Origin: Snuella lapsa
GTDB lineage: Bacteria; Bacteroidota; Bacteroidia; Flavobacteriales; Flavobacteriaceae
Assembly (NCBI RefSeq): GCF_039539345.1
Contig: NZ_BAABCY010000064.1
Coordinates: forward strand, 1 to 64,000
Direction: 5' to 3'
Length of the DNA: 64,000 bases
The translations under genes were made by a program, and so were the position numbers. This document shows, one piece after another, positions 8,663 to 17,711 of the stretch (positions are counted from its first letter, which is position 1; every line of letters begins with the position of its first letter). The notes beneath the pieces were generated by a model, which was given only the letters and a program-made list of their open reading frames with translations, was not told the origin of the DNA and ran no database searches.

Positions 8663-9427
8663 TTATCTAAATAGCATAATAAGCCCCCCTATTGCAGTTA
8701 CTATTAATATAAACCGCCTGTAGTTTACATTAGAAATCAGCTTAACAATTGACACTCCTACAAAAAAACCAATTACAACAGAAGGGATCAAAACCGAATT
8801 TAAAACCAATGTTTCCACATTAACGGTTTTCCATATGAAAATATGAAAGGGTAATTTAAATACATTAACTATAAAAAATAACCAGGCTACGGTACCTATA
8901 AATTCATTTTTTGGAAACCTTACTGCTAAAAAATAAATATTGGCTATTGGTCCAGCCAAGTTCCCTATCATGGTTGCAAAGCCAGCCAAAAAACCCATAG
9001 TTCCCGAAAACAACTTACTCTTGGGTACATTAGTAGATTTTTTGTTTTCATTATAAAACATGATGCCAACAGAAAGTACAATAATAACAGCCATGATACG
9101 CTTAAAGAGCAATTCTGAAATATCATTACCTATCCAAACACCAACGAGTACACCAATAACCATCCAAGGCAAAAGCTTGAATATGTAGTGCCACCTTGCA
9201 TGTCTATTATAATACACAACAGCTAAAATATCGGCAACAACCAACATGGGAAGCAGAATACCTGTAGACGCTTTTTCTCCAAAAACAAAAGCAAGAACCA
9301 AAATAATTATGATTCCTATACCTTTTATTCCAGACTTTGATGCCCCTAATATAAAAGCGGCCAAACAGATTGCCGCCCATTGAAATGTTGATAGATTGAA
9401 TGTATGGAGTATATCTAAAAAATACAC
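8663..9427 (-). CDS. TauE/SafE-family sulfite/sulfonate exporter-like permease
   Basis: A 254-residue integral membrane protein with about eight hydrophobic segments in two related halves, as in TauE/SafE. Typical features are the glycine-rich LAAFILGASKSGIKGIG loop in the first half and GFLAGFATMIGNLAGPI in the second. Family members move sulfite, sulfoacetate or other small organic anions across the inner membrane. Substrate not predictable. It follows the VOC and DUF1801 genes on the same strand at 22 bp, so co-transcription is plausible without implying a shared pathway. Confidence 0.85.
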   Translation of the reverse strand: MYFLDILHTFNLSTFQWAAICLAAFILGASKSGIKGIGIIIILVLAFVFGEKASTGILLPMLVVADILAVVYYNRHARWHYIFKLLPWMVIGVLVGVWIGNDISELLFKRIMAVIIVLSVGIMFYNENKKSTNVPKSKLFSGTMGFLAGFATMIGNLAGPIANIYFLAVRFPKNEFIGTVAWLFFIVNVFKLPFHIFIWKTVNVETLVLNSVLIPSVVIGFFVGVSIVKLISNVNYRRFILIVTAIGGLIMLFR

Positions 9428-9449
9428 ATAAATGATTTAGGTTCGCAAA

Positions 9450-9839
9450 TTAAAGGTTAGCTGCATTAACTGGTGGTTCCCATAGCTCTATCTTATTGCC
9501 TTCGGGGTCTAAAATCCAACCAAATTTACCGTATTCGTACTCTTCAACCTCACCTACGATAGTTACGCCTTCTTCTTTCAGGACCTTTAATAACTCATGT
9601 AAATTCTCTACGCGATAATTAAACATAAAATCTTTTTTTGAAGGCTCATAATAGCTTGTATCTTCTGGGAACGGGCTCCATTGGGTGGCTGCATCGTTTC
9701 CATCATTATCCTTCCATCTAAAAAGACAGCCATAATCGTCGGTATTAAATCCTAAATGCTTCTTATACCAAGCTTTGATAGCCTTAGGGTCACTGCTCTT
9801 AAAAAACAGCCCCCCAATTCCTGTTACTCGTTTATTCAT
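9450..9839 (-). CDS. VOC-family (glyoxalase-like) protein
   Basis: A 129-residue single vicinal-oxygen-chelate protein. It opens with the strand GIGGLFFKSSDPKAIKAWY and ends with the metal-ligand strand DPEGNKIELWEPP, both usual for glyoxalase/bleomycin-resistance-like members. The middle WSPFPEDTSYYEPSKKDFMFNYRV matches a subgroup often annotated only as VOC protein. Reaction unknown. Its start is one base from the end of the DUF1801 gene. Confidence 0.85.
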   Translation of the reverse strand: MNKRVTGIGGLFFKSSDPKAIKAWYKKHLGFNTDDYGCLFRWKDNDGNDAATQWSPFPEDTSYYEPSKKDFMFNYRVENLHELLKVLKEEGVTIVGEVEEYEYGKFGWILDPEGNKIELWEPPVNAANL

Positions 9840-9840
9840 T

Positions 9841-10299
9841 TTATTTCTTTTTTATAGCTGCCTCATAAAGATTAATCCAATCGTCCACACTCATTTTGGT
9901 ACATAACTCTCCTATTAATTCATAAGGAATAGCATCTGTTTTCTTAAAACGGATACAACTTTTACCCATATCCAGTTTATAACTACATTGTTTACTGTAG
10001 GCTGTTTTAAACCATTGTAAAAGTGTTTTATCTGCATATATTCCCATATGATAAAGGGCAATATAATGCTTTTGGGATGCTAAATTGATAAAGGGCAATG
10101 GTTGTTTGTTGTCACAATGATAACCGTATGGATATACCGAATGGGGTACATAAAAACCAATCATACTGTAATTAATTCCCTCTTCAAAGCCGTCTGGCAA
10201 ACTTTCTTTGATGGTTTGGCGTAACCTCGTTATTGGTTCTTTCCTATCTTCCGGCAACTGTTTGATATAATCCTCTGGTGAATTTGCATCGTATTGCAT
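9841..10299 (-). CDS. DUF1801-family protein
   Basis: This 152-residue protein has the DUF1801 layout: N-terminal DYIKQLPEDRKEPITRLRQTI, a middle LPDGFEEGINYSMIGF, and a C-terminal KLDMGKSCIRFKKTDAIPYELIGEL. The fold is known from structures, but a biochemical function is not settled. It is the first gene of a three-gene leftward group with the VOC protein and the TauE-like permease. Confidence 0.85.
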   Translation of the reverse strand: MQYDANSPEDYIKQLPEDRKEPITRLRQTIKESLPDGFEEGINYSMIGFYVPHSVYPYGYHCDNKQPLPFINLASQKHYIALYHMGIYADKTLLQWFKTAYSKQCSYKLDMGKSCIRFKKTDAIPYELIGELCTKMSVDDWINLYEAAIKKK

Positions 10300-10335
10300 A
10301 AGCCATGTTAAAGTGTAAAGATAAACTTTATAAAA

Positions 10336-11271
10336 TTAACAAAACTTAGCTTTAATCTTATCTACAATAGTCTGCGCCAATTTTTCCTTGCTTTCTACCG
10401 TCCAGCCTGCTACATGCGGACTTAGAATAACGTTATTTGCTTGTATTAAATACTGAAAGGCTTCGGGTAAATTAGACGTAAATAACTGCTCGAAAGACGC
10501 TTTTTCGTACTCCAGTACATCCAATCCAGCACCAAGAATTTTTCCAGATTTTAAGGCATCTACCAAATCTTGAGTTACAACACTCTTTCCCCTAGCGGTA
10601 TTCAAGAACCAAAACGGTTTTTTAAATTGTTCTATAAAAGCAAGATTTATCATCTTTTGGGTTAATGGTGTTTGTGGCGTATGTAAACTAACTACATCTA
10701 CCTGTTCCTGAAACTCGGATAAACCAACTTGCTTTGCTTTGTCATCCCCTACACCGTCTTTAATATCATAGCACAGAACGTTCACATCGAAACCACGGAG
10801 CTTTTTTGCAAAGGCCTTACCCATGCTGCCATAGCCAATAATACCAACTGTTTTTCCATCGAGTTCTATTCCCCTGTTGGCTTCTCTCAACCATTTCCCT
10901 GAACGTACTTCGGCATCGGCTTTATTAAGCTTATTAAACAAAGACAATAACATCCCCAAGGCATGTTCTCCAACCGCATTTCTGTTACCTTCTGGCGCTG
11001 CAATTAAGGCAATTCCTTTTTGCTTGGCATATTCGCAGTCAATATTTTCTAAGCCAGCACCAACCCTTCCAATAAATTTTAAGTTGGTAGCTGCATCCAA
11101 AAACTGCTTATCTATGGTAAACCTACTACGAATAACAATGCCATCGTATTCCGATATTTTTGCTTCAACCGCTTCTTTTGAAGCAACATATTCTTCGTGA
11201 TTGGTAAAACCTAACTTGCTTAGTTGACTAATAAGTAATTCGTGATTGGTGTCTAAGTGAAGGATTTTCAT
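10336..11271 (-). CDS. D-2-hydroxyacid dehydrogenase, phosphoglycerate-dehydrogenase-like
   Basis: A 311-residue NAD-dependent dehydrogenase of the D-isomer family. It shows the Rossmann motif VGIIGYGSMGKAF, the catalytic arginine in LNTARGKSVV, the glutamate in LDVLEYEKAS and the histidine in LSPHVAGWT. The early IDKQFLDAATNLKFIGRVGAG part is typical of 3-phosphoglycerate dehydrogenases without the ACT domain. It might make serine precursor or act on another 2-hydroxyacid. It appears to be a stand-alone gene. Confidence 0.85.
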   Translation of the reverse strand: MKILHLDTNHELLISQLSKLGFTNHEEYVASKEAVEAKISEYDGIVIRSRFTIDKQFLDAATNLKFIGRVGAGLENIDCEYAKQKGIALIAAPEGNRNAVGEHALGMLLSLFNKLNKADAEVRSGKWLREANRGIELDGKTVGIIGYGSMGKAFAKKLRGFDVNVLCYDIKDGVGDDKAKQVGLSEFQEQVDVVSLHTPQTPLTQKMINLAFIEQFKKPFWFLNTARGKSVVTQDLVDALKSGKILGAGLDVLEYEKASFEQLFTSNLPEAFQYLIQANNVILSPHVAGWTVESKEKLAQTIVDKIKAKFC

Positions 11272-11331
11272 CTATTATAATTATCGATCAAAATTACAAA
11301 GTTTTGAATTAGGGTTCGAAATATTTTGAGG

Positions 11332-11355
11332 ATTCTTATGTGCGCAGGAATGACA
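11332..11355. repeat. REP-like intergenic palindrome
   Basis: GATTC and GAATGAC flank a TGCGCA centre, resembling the short palindromes that end in GCAGGAATGAC between genes of many flavobacteria. It lies between mgtE and the dehydrogenase gene. Confidence 0.35.
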
Positions 11356-11377
11356 TAATGACTGGTAACTTCAAAAA

Positions 11378-12751
11378 TTATATCCCCAAAATCATTTTAG
11401 CGATCCAGAAATAAAGCAAGATTCCCAAAATATCATTGCTTGTAGTGATAAACGGGCCGGTAGCTATAGCTGGATCTATTCCTCTTTTATCCAGAAATAA
11501 AGGCACAAACGTACCTATTAAACCTGCAACAATAATTACTGCCACCAGAGAAACTGAAATGGCAAGACCCAAGTCTTGTCTACCTTCTGAAACCCAAATG
11601 AAAAAGAAAAGAAAAATGGCCAGTATGGTTCCATTAAGTGTTGCCAGTAACATTTCTTTTAGCAACCTGCTGTTAACACTTCCTTTTACATCATCGTTAG
11701 CTAAACCTTGTACAATAATTGCGCTAGATTGCACCCCTACATTTCCTGCCATGGCCGCTATAAGTGGCGTGAAAAAGAAAATCTTAAAGGCATCTCCTGT
11801 AAAAGACTTCTCAAAACCTTCCATAATCATGAAGGCTCCAACACCCCCTATTAATCCTAGGAACAACCATGGTAATCGTGCTTTAGTAAGTTCAATAATG
11901 CTGTCATCTGAATCTACATCTTGGGTAATACCAGCAGCCAACTGATAATCCTTATCGGCCTCTTCCTTCATAACATCTACGATATCGTCTATCGTAATAC
12001 GCCCTAGCAAGGTATTTTCTTGATCAATAACCGGGATAGCTTCCAAGTCATACTTTTGCATTATTTTGGCTACTTCTTCTACATCTTCATCAACGTAAAC
12101 AAAATCGACATTGGAAATGTAAATATCTGCTATTTTTTGTTCACTTTTTGCTACAATAAGATCCTTTAGGGAAAGCCTTCCAACCAGTTTTTCCTGTTTA
12201 TCGACAACATAAATGGAATGCACACGGGTAACTTCTTTAGCTTGTCCTCTTATACGGCGTAAACATCCAGCAACGGTCCATGTTTCATAAACCTTAACCA
12301 ATTCTTTTGCCATAAGTCCACCTGCCGTATCCTCGTCGTATGCTAAGAGCTCTTTAATTTCTGCCTTATGCTCTTCATCTTCAATTTGGGAAATAACCTC
12401 TTGCTGGCGATCTTCTGGTAATTCGGCAATAATATCGGCCGCATCATCGGTATCCAACTCTTCAACTTCTTCGGCTATTTCCTTATCGGACAGGTTTTTT
12501 AACACCTTTTCCCGATTGTCTTCATCGAGCTCCATCAACACATCTGAAGTCGTTTCAGAATCCAATAATTTTATAATATATATTGCTTCTTCGAGATTAA
12601 GTTCATCCAAAATTTCGGCAATATCGGCATAATGGAACTCATCCAGCAACTTCTTAAGTTCCTTATCGTTCTTTGCTTCGATAAGAGACTCAACTTGCTC
12701 AATAAGTGCATCAGTCAATTCAAATTGTATGTTTTCTTTTTCTTCGGACAA
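11378..12751 (-). CDS. mgtE: Magnesium transporter MgtE
   Basis: The 457-residue protein has the three MgtE parts in order: an acidic helical N-domain (residues about 15-130) with repeated ADI/AEI helices, a CBS pair (about 135-260) with VYETWTVAGCLRR and GRITIDDIVDVMKEE, and a C-terminal membrane domain of five helices with FFFTPLIAAMAGNVGVQSSAI and the PFITTSNDILGILLYFWIA end. The N-domain and CBS pair sense cytosolic Mg2+ and gate the channel. It lies 17 bp after rsmA, a frequent pairing in this phylum. Confidence 0.95.
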   Translation of the reverse strand: MSEEKENIQFELTDALIEQVESLIEAKNDKELKKLLDEFHYADIAEILDELNLEEAIYIIKLLDSETTSDVLMELDEDNREKVLKNLSDKEIAEEVEELDTDDAADIIAELPEDRQQEVISQIEDEEHKAEIKELLAYDEDTAGGLMAKELVKVYETWTVAGCLRRIRGQAKEVTRVHSIYVVDKQEKLVGRLSLKDLIVAKSEQKIADIYISNVDFVYVDEDVEEVAKIMQKYDLEAIPVIDQENTLLGRITIDDIVDVMKEEADKDYQLAAGITQDVDSDDSIIELTKARLPWLFLGLIGGVGAFMIMEGFEKSFTGDAFKIFFFTPLIAAMAGNVGVQSSAIIVQGLANDDVKGSVNSRLLKEMLLATLNGTILAIFLFFFIWVSEGRQDLGLAISVSLVAVIIVAGLIGTFVPLFLDKRGIDPAIATGPFITTSNDILGILLYFWIAKMILGI

Positions 12752-12768
12752 ACTAGATATAGTAACTA

Positions 12769-13542
12769 TTAAATATTGCTTTCAATTAATTGTGTTAGTG
12801 AAATAAATTCGTGAACACTTAGCTGTTCGGGGCGTTTGCCAAATATAACATTTGCTTTTAAATTATCTGACAAATTAAATGTTTTTAAACTGTTACGAAT
12901 AGTTTTTCTACGCTGTTGAAAAGCTGTTTTAACAACTTTAAAAAACAATCTTTCATCACATGGCAAAGCATAATCTTCTTTTCTAATAAGCCTTAAAACT
13001 CCAGAGTCTACTTTTGGTGGCGGACTAAAAACGGAAGGTGGTACTGTGAATAAATACTCGGCGTCATAAAATGCCTGTACCAAAACCGATAGGATACCAT
13101 ATACTTTATTTCCTTCTTTAGAACAAATACGCTGCGCTACTTCTTTTTGGAACATCCCTGAGAACTCTGGAATCTGATCGCGCATTTCTAAAACCTTAAA
13201 GACAATTTGGGTTGAAATGTTATACGGGAAGTTTCCTATGACAGCAAAAGGGGTTCCTTTAAAAACAGTATTAAGGTCATACTTTAAAAAATCCTTTTCA
13301 ATGATTCTGGAAGCCAGCACTAAATAATTTGCCTGTAAGTATTCTACCGATTCGGTATCAATTTCTATAACATAGGTAGTCACTGGCTTTTTAAGGAGGT
13401 ACTTAGTCAACACCCCCATACCTGGACCAATTTCCAAAACTGTTTGATACTTCTTTAATGTTAGGGTGTTTGCAATATCTTGAGCGATGTTTTCATCATT
13501 CAAAAAATGTTGCCCTAAATGTTTTTTTGCTCTTACAGTCAT
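12769..13542 (-). CDS. rsmA: 16S rRNA dimethyladenosine transferase
   Basis: This is RsmA/KsgA, which dimethylates two adjacent adenines in the terminal helix of 16S rRNA late in 30S assembly. The start KKHLGQHFLND, the SAM-binding LEIGPGMGVLT at about 36-46, and the catalytic NFPYNIS motif are all present. At 257 residues it is normal for the family, with the usual QQRRKTIRNSLK near the C-terminus. It precedes mgtE on the same strand. Confidence 0.95.
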   Translation of the reverse strand: MTVRAKKHLGQHFLNDENIAQDIANTLTLKKYQTVLEIGPGMGVLTKYLLKKPVTTYVIEIDTESVEYLQANYLVLASRIIEKDFLKYDLNTVFKGTPFAVIGNFPYNISTQIVFKVLEMRDQIPEFSGMFQKEVAQRICSKEGNKVYGILSVLVQAFYDAEYLFTVPPSVFSPPPKVDSGVLRLIRKEDYALPCDERLFFKVVKTAFQQRRKTIRNSLKTFNLSDNLKANVIFGKRPEQLSVHEFISLTQLIESNI

Positions 13543-13585
13543 TCACAAATTTTTAGATAATATTAGCTTCGGAAACTGACAATGC

Positions 13586-13909
13586 TTATTTGAAATTTAC
13601 CGTATACTCATCAATAATCTCCAGTTCTGTTCTAAAAGCCAGCATTTTATCGGCAAACTTTTTGAGACCTTCATTTCGTAATCTATCGGCATCCTCTTTA
13701 TAGTAAGCATCTAAAGCTGCACGAGAATGGGATCGGTACTGAATGGAATATGTAACTCCCCCCATATCCTCTTCAACCAAAACCCTAGTCAATTTAGCAT
13801 CTTTAAACTTTCCTGTTGCTAATACTTGAGGAATATGTTCTTTTATCCATAGTAACCATTCGTCATGAATGGATTCGTCAACATTTACAGTTACATTATA
13901 TATATACAT
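13586..13909 (-). CDS. DUF4286-family protein
   Basis: A 107-residue ferredoxin-like alpha-beta protein of the DUF4286 family. It starts MYIYNVTVNVDESIHDEWLLW and contains a GGVTYSIQYR strand, as these proteins do. They are near-universal in Bacteroidetes, often next to rsmA or a TPR gene as here, and have no assigned function. Its start lies 66 bp after the TPR gene. Confidence 0.8.
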   Translation of the reverse strand: MYIYNVTVNVDESIHDEWLLWIKEHIPQVLATGKFKDAKLTRVLVEEDMGGVTYSIQYRSHSRAALDAYYKEDADRLRNEGLKKFADKMLAFRTELEIIDEYTVNFK

Positions 13910-13975
13910 GGTAATTCTAAAAATGGTATTGTTTATAGTTTTGCAAATAACCGAAGTTTATACTTCTATCGCAAG

Positions 13976-15757
13976 CTAATTAATCATATCTCCGCGCAAA
14001 GCCCTATATTTTCTTCTGGCTTCAACAAAATAAATACTGTCGGCATGATTGAAAATAATCTGTTCGTATAATGCCTTTGCCTTTTCGGGCTCATTCAAAT
14101 AATTCGCATAAATACCTGCTAACCTAAAATAGGCATCGTCTATTAAAATCCCTTCGCGATAATTTGCTATAATGGCTTGGTAATTGGCCTCTGCCTTATC
14201 CAATTGTTTCTTAATTTCAAATAATTGGCCTTGTTTGTACAAAGCCTGAGCCATAATCGGTTCCGTTTTATGTGCTTCTAATATTTTATCTAATACACTA
14301 ATTGCTTCATCATTTCTATTTTGAAATGCTAACAAATCGGCTTTTGCATATAGTTTTAAGGCTATTTGCAACGAATCTTCATATTTATTATCTGAGATTA
14401 GTAACTTTAAATCCAATGCATCATTTGCAATGAGCTGTGACGTTGATGCTTTTAATATTTTAAGCTGTGATTCTGCCCATTTAAAATCGCCTTTATAATA
14501 ACTTGTTTTTGCTACTTTAAAACGTGCCAATTGAGAAATAGTACTGTTCTTTAAATTTCGCTGAATTTGGGTATAGTATATTAAAGCATTGTTGAATTTT
14601 TCCTGTAGCACTAAGATATCACCCAATTCCAACTTAATCTCTGCCTGCTGTAGTTTAGTTAAGGGCAAGTCCAAAGAATTCTTTAAAAATACTGTCGCTT
14701 TATCTGCTTCATTTCTATAAAATGCTAAAAAATGGGCGTAGGCAATTTGTAGCTTAAAGGTTTGTGGCAACTTCCCATATTTTTCAAATATATTTAGATA
14801 CTTTTCCGTTATAGTATCATAGTTTTCTTTACCACTAATTTTCGTTTCTAATTGCAGTAAATTATAATGGGCTTCGAGTAAGGTATCTGTATCTTGGGCT
14901 GTATTTATTATAAACGCAAATATTTCCTTAGCTATTTCTATTTCATTTTCTCCTGAAGCAATAAGTGCTAATTCTTCTATCCTACTTAAACTTTCTGGTT
15001 GCCTGTTAAAAATAGCACGCTCTTGTATAAAGGCCTTTTTGTAATCCTTTTGCTGAACAAACATCCAACTTAGCATATCATTCCATACTAAATCTGGTGA
15101 TTGCTGTATTTTTTTCAGTATTATTTTTCGAAGGAGCACATTATTTTCATTTGTGGCATCTTCACTTATAAAGTCATTAATAGCACGCTTAACATTACCC
15201 AATGCTATAGGATTGGAAGCTACAAACCCCATATAGCTGGAAAACATTTTTTCGATGTTACCCTGTTCTCCATAAATTTGGGCTACTTGCAGACTAAAAT
15301 TGAATTCGGGCTTTAGCTGCATGGCTTTTTCGTAAACGACAATTGCCTGGTCTAACAGCGTATGGTTTTGAAAGCTTCGTGCAACGGAAAATGCATAGTT
15401 AGCATTTGTATCCAAACTAGCAATCGCTTTGTTATAATATGTGGTCGCTGCATCCAGATCCCCTTTAAGCTCATGGTTATAACCAAGTTCTACAAATAGA
15501 GCGGGGTACTTAATGCGCTCCATCACTTTTAATATAAATGCTTCGGCTTCATTATATTGCTCTAATTGTTGCTGGGTCTTAATAATTTGATTTACATAAT
15601 TGAAATTACTAGGGGCTTGGGCATATAGCCTTTTATACTCATATAAAGCTTTTTCAAAATCACCATTTTTAAAATACTCTTTTGCAAGCAAATCGTCTTG
15701 CGAAAACGCAGAAGTACTTATAAAAATGAATATAATAAAAAGGCGTTTCAAGCACAT
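13976..15757 (-). CDS. Secreted tetratricopeptide-repeat protein
   Basis: The 593-residue protein has a signal peptide (LKRLFIIFIFISTSAFSQ). It consists almost wholly of TPR-like helix pairs, for example GDFEKALYEYKRLYAQAPSN near residue 32, GDLDAATTYYNKAIASL around 110, NDEAISVLDKILEAHKTEP around 490, and KAKALYEQIIFNHADSIYFVEAR at the end. Such proteins serve as periplasmic scaffolds; a partner is not evident here. It heads a leftward group with DUF4286, rsmA and mgtE. Confidence 0.85.
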   Translation of the reverse strand: MCLKRLFIIFIFISTSAFSQDDLLAKEYFKNGDFEKALYEYKRLYAQAPSNFNYVNQIIKTQQQLEQYNEAEAFILKVMERIKYPALFVELGYNHELKGDLDAATTYYNKAIASLDTNANYAFSVARSFQNHTLLDQAIVVYEKAMQLKPEFNFSLQVAQIYGEQGNIEKMFSSYMGFVASNPIALGNVKRAINDFISEDATNENNVLLRKIILKKIQQSPDLVWNDMLSWMFVQQKDYKKAFIQERAIFNRQPESLSRIEELALIASGENEIEIAKEIFAFIINTAQDTDTLLEAHYNLLQLETKISGKENYDTITEKYLNIFEKYGKLPQTFKLQIAYAHFLAFYRNEADKATVFLKNSLDLPLTKLQQAEIKLELGDILVLQEKFNNALIYYTQIQRNLKNSTISQLARFKVAKTSYYKGDFKWAESQLKILKASTSQLIANDALDLKLLISDNKYEDSLQIALKLYAKADLLAFQNRNDEAISVLDKILEAHKTEPIMAQALYKQGQLFEIKKQLDKAEANYQAIIANYREGILIDDAYFRLAGIYANYLNEPEKAKALYEQIIFNHADSIYFVEARRKYRALRGDMIN

Positions 15758-15901
15758 ACGTCTGTTAATAATTTGGCAACGAAAAACACTTTACAAATGG
15801 GTTCCTTACGGTCACCGTTCCACTGATTAACACCAGCAAATAAACTTACCTTTGTGGTGTTCTACCATGTAAATATAACAAATGTGTTTTGGAGCGTATA
15901 T

Positions 15902-15933
15902 AAAAAATGCCCGAATTTACATTCGGGCATTTA
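15902..15933 (-). terminator. Rho-independent terminator
   Basis: The arms AAATGCCCGAAT and ATTCGGGCATTT form a perfect 12-bp stem, followed on the minus strand by a T-run. It lies downstream of the small ORF at 16146-16024 and ends that leftward transcript before the TPR gene promoter. Confidence 0.8.
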
Positions 15934-16023
15934 CCAACCAAAATAAATGTCCAATTAATTACCGTTAATTAAAAACGATATAATTACTCGATTGGGGACA
16001 GTAACCTTAAAATAGAGTTGATT

Positions 16024-16146
16024 TTACTTACTTACTATCGCTGTTATTTTGTTTTCAGGCTTAGAAATATCAAAATCTGAAAACAAAACTTTTCCCGCAA
16101 TAAACACCAAAGTAATCAAAAGTACTATGCGTTTAACATTCTTCAT
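16024..16146 (-). CDS. Small single-helix membrane protein, 40 residues
   Basis: A 40-codon ORF starts ATG at 16146 and reads MKNVKRIVLLITLVFIAGK, then a short polar tail SDFDISKPENKITAIVSK. It has positive charges, one hydrophobic helix and a hydrophilic end, so it is either a membrane peptide or a short exported peptide. It lies 155 bp downstream of serS on the same strand and is followed by a strong terminator at 15902-15933. It is too short for standard gene calls; the following terminator supports it being a real transcript end. Confidence 0.45.
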   Translation of the reverse strand: MKNVKRIVLLITLVFIAGKVLFSDFDISKPENKITAIVSK

Positions 16147-16300
16147 GGTAGGTCAGGTTTAGATTTGGTAAAGCTAACTTCTAAAATATAATCCTAACCA
16201 CAAAAGAAATAAGCATAAAATCGTCAAACAGCAATCGTTTTTTGCTTTTTATCGATTAAATAAAATAAAAATAGTTTATTTTGAGAGATGAAACCTACAT

Positions 16301-17572
16301 TTAATTAATTTTAGAAAATCCTGTATAAGGCTGCAATACCTCTGGAATCAAAATTCCATCTTCGGTTTGGTAGTTTTCTAATATCCCTGCAAGAACACGC
16401 GGTAATGCCAAAGCACTTCCGTTTAAGGTATGTGCCAACTCATTTTTACCATTATTATTTTTAAAACGTAGCTTTAAACGGTTAGCCTGGAAAGTTTCAA
16501 AATTAGACACCGAAGAAATCTCCAACCATCTGTCTTGTGCTGTAGAGAACACTTCAAAATCGTAAGTTAAAGCAGATGTAAATCCTAAGTCACCTCCACA
16601 AAGCCTTAATATTCTGTATGGCAATTTTAGTTCTTGCAAAATAGACTTTACATGGTTTACCATTCCGTCTAATGCATTATAAGATTGTGATGGGTGTTCT
16701 ACTCGTAAAATCTCAACCTTATCGAATTGATGCAGTCTATTTAAGCCTCTTACATGCGCACCGTAGCTTCCGGCTTCACGACGAAAACAAGGCGTATATC
16801 CTGTTATGGCTATTGGAAAGTCGCCTTCATTTAACAGGGTATCTCTAAAAATATTGGTTCCCGGCACTTCGGCTGTGGGAATTAAATATAAATTATCTTC
16901 TGTAACGTGGTACATTTGACCTTCTTTATCTGGCAATTGTCCCGTTCCAAAACCTGAAGCTTCATTTACCAAATGAGGCAATTGGTACTCTGTATAGCCT
17001 GCTGCCGTATTTTTATCTAAAAAATAGGCAATCAATGCTCTTTGTAACCTAGCTCCTTTACCTTTATAAACAGGGAATCCTGCTCCAGTAATCTTGTTAC
17101 CAAGTTCAAAATCTATAATATCGTACTTCTTTGCTAATTCCCAATGTGGCAAGGCGCCATCGAACAACTTAGGTATTTCTCCTTCTCGATAGACTTCTTC
17201 ATTATCTTCATCTGAATTTCCCGCTGGAACAATTTCATTAGGCACATTGGGTATTTTATACAATAGTTCGCTTAAAGCTTCTGCCTTAACGTTAAGTGTT
17301 TCGTTAAGTTCTTTCGTTTGTTCTTTTAACTGACTTGTTTTCTTTTTTAAAAGATTAGCCTTTTCTACTTCTCCCGATTTGTATAAGCTCCCAATTTCTT
17401 TAGACAGCGTATTCGATTCTGCAAGCGCATTGTCTAATGTTGTTTGTATTTGCCTTCTTTCTTCATCTAAACCAATAACATCATCGATCATTTTAGATGC
17501 GTCGATATTTCGCTTAGCTAATCTGGCTATTACTAAATCTTTATGTTCTCTTATAAAAGGGACCTGTAGCAT
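16301..17572 (-). CDS. serS: Seryl-tRNA synthetase
   Basis: Class II aminoacyl-tRNA synthetase charging tRNA-Ser. Residues 1-110 form the long antiparallel coiled-coil arm (VPFIREHKDLVIARLAKRN). The catalytic domain shows motif 2 as FRREAGSYGAHVRGLNRLHQF and motif 3 near NGSALALPRVLAGILENYQ. At 423 residues it matches bacterial SerS. Confidence 0.97.
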   Translation of the reverse strand: MLQVPFIREHKDLVIARLAKRNIDASKMIDDVIGLDEERRQIQTTLDNALAESNTLSKEIGSLYKSGEVEKANLLKKKTSQLKEQTKELNETLNVKAEALSELLYKIPNVPNEIVPAGNSDEDNEEVYREGEIPKLFDGALPHWELAKKYDIIDFELGNKITGAGFPVYKGKGARLQRALIAYFLDKNTAAGYTEYQLPHLVNEASGFGTGQLPDKEGQMYHVTEDNLYLIPTAEVPGTNIFRDTLLNEGDFPIAITGYTPCFRREAGSYGAHVRGLNRLHQFDKVEILRVEHPSQSYNALDGMVNHVKSILQELKLPYRILRLCGGDLGFTSALTYDFEVFSTAQDRWLEISSVSNFETFQANRLKLRFKNNNGKNELAHTLNGSALALPRVLAGILENYQTEDGILIPEVLQPYTGFSKIN

Positions 17573-17711
17573 AGTTAAAATTTTTAGGCAACAAATTTAG
17601 GGAATTACTAAAACATTCGCTTGTCTTTAATGGCTAAAATCCATAAACATTATTTTTCTTAAAACTTTGGACAACCTGCTGGAATTTTAGTTCCTGTTTG
17701 TTTAATTTTAG

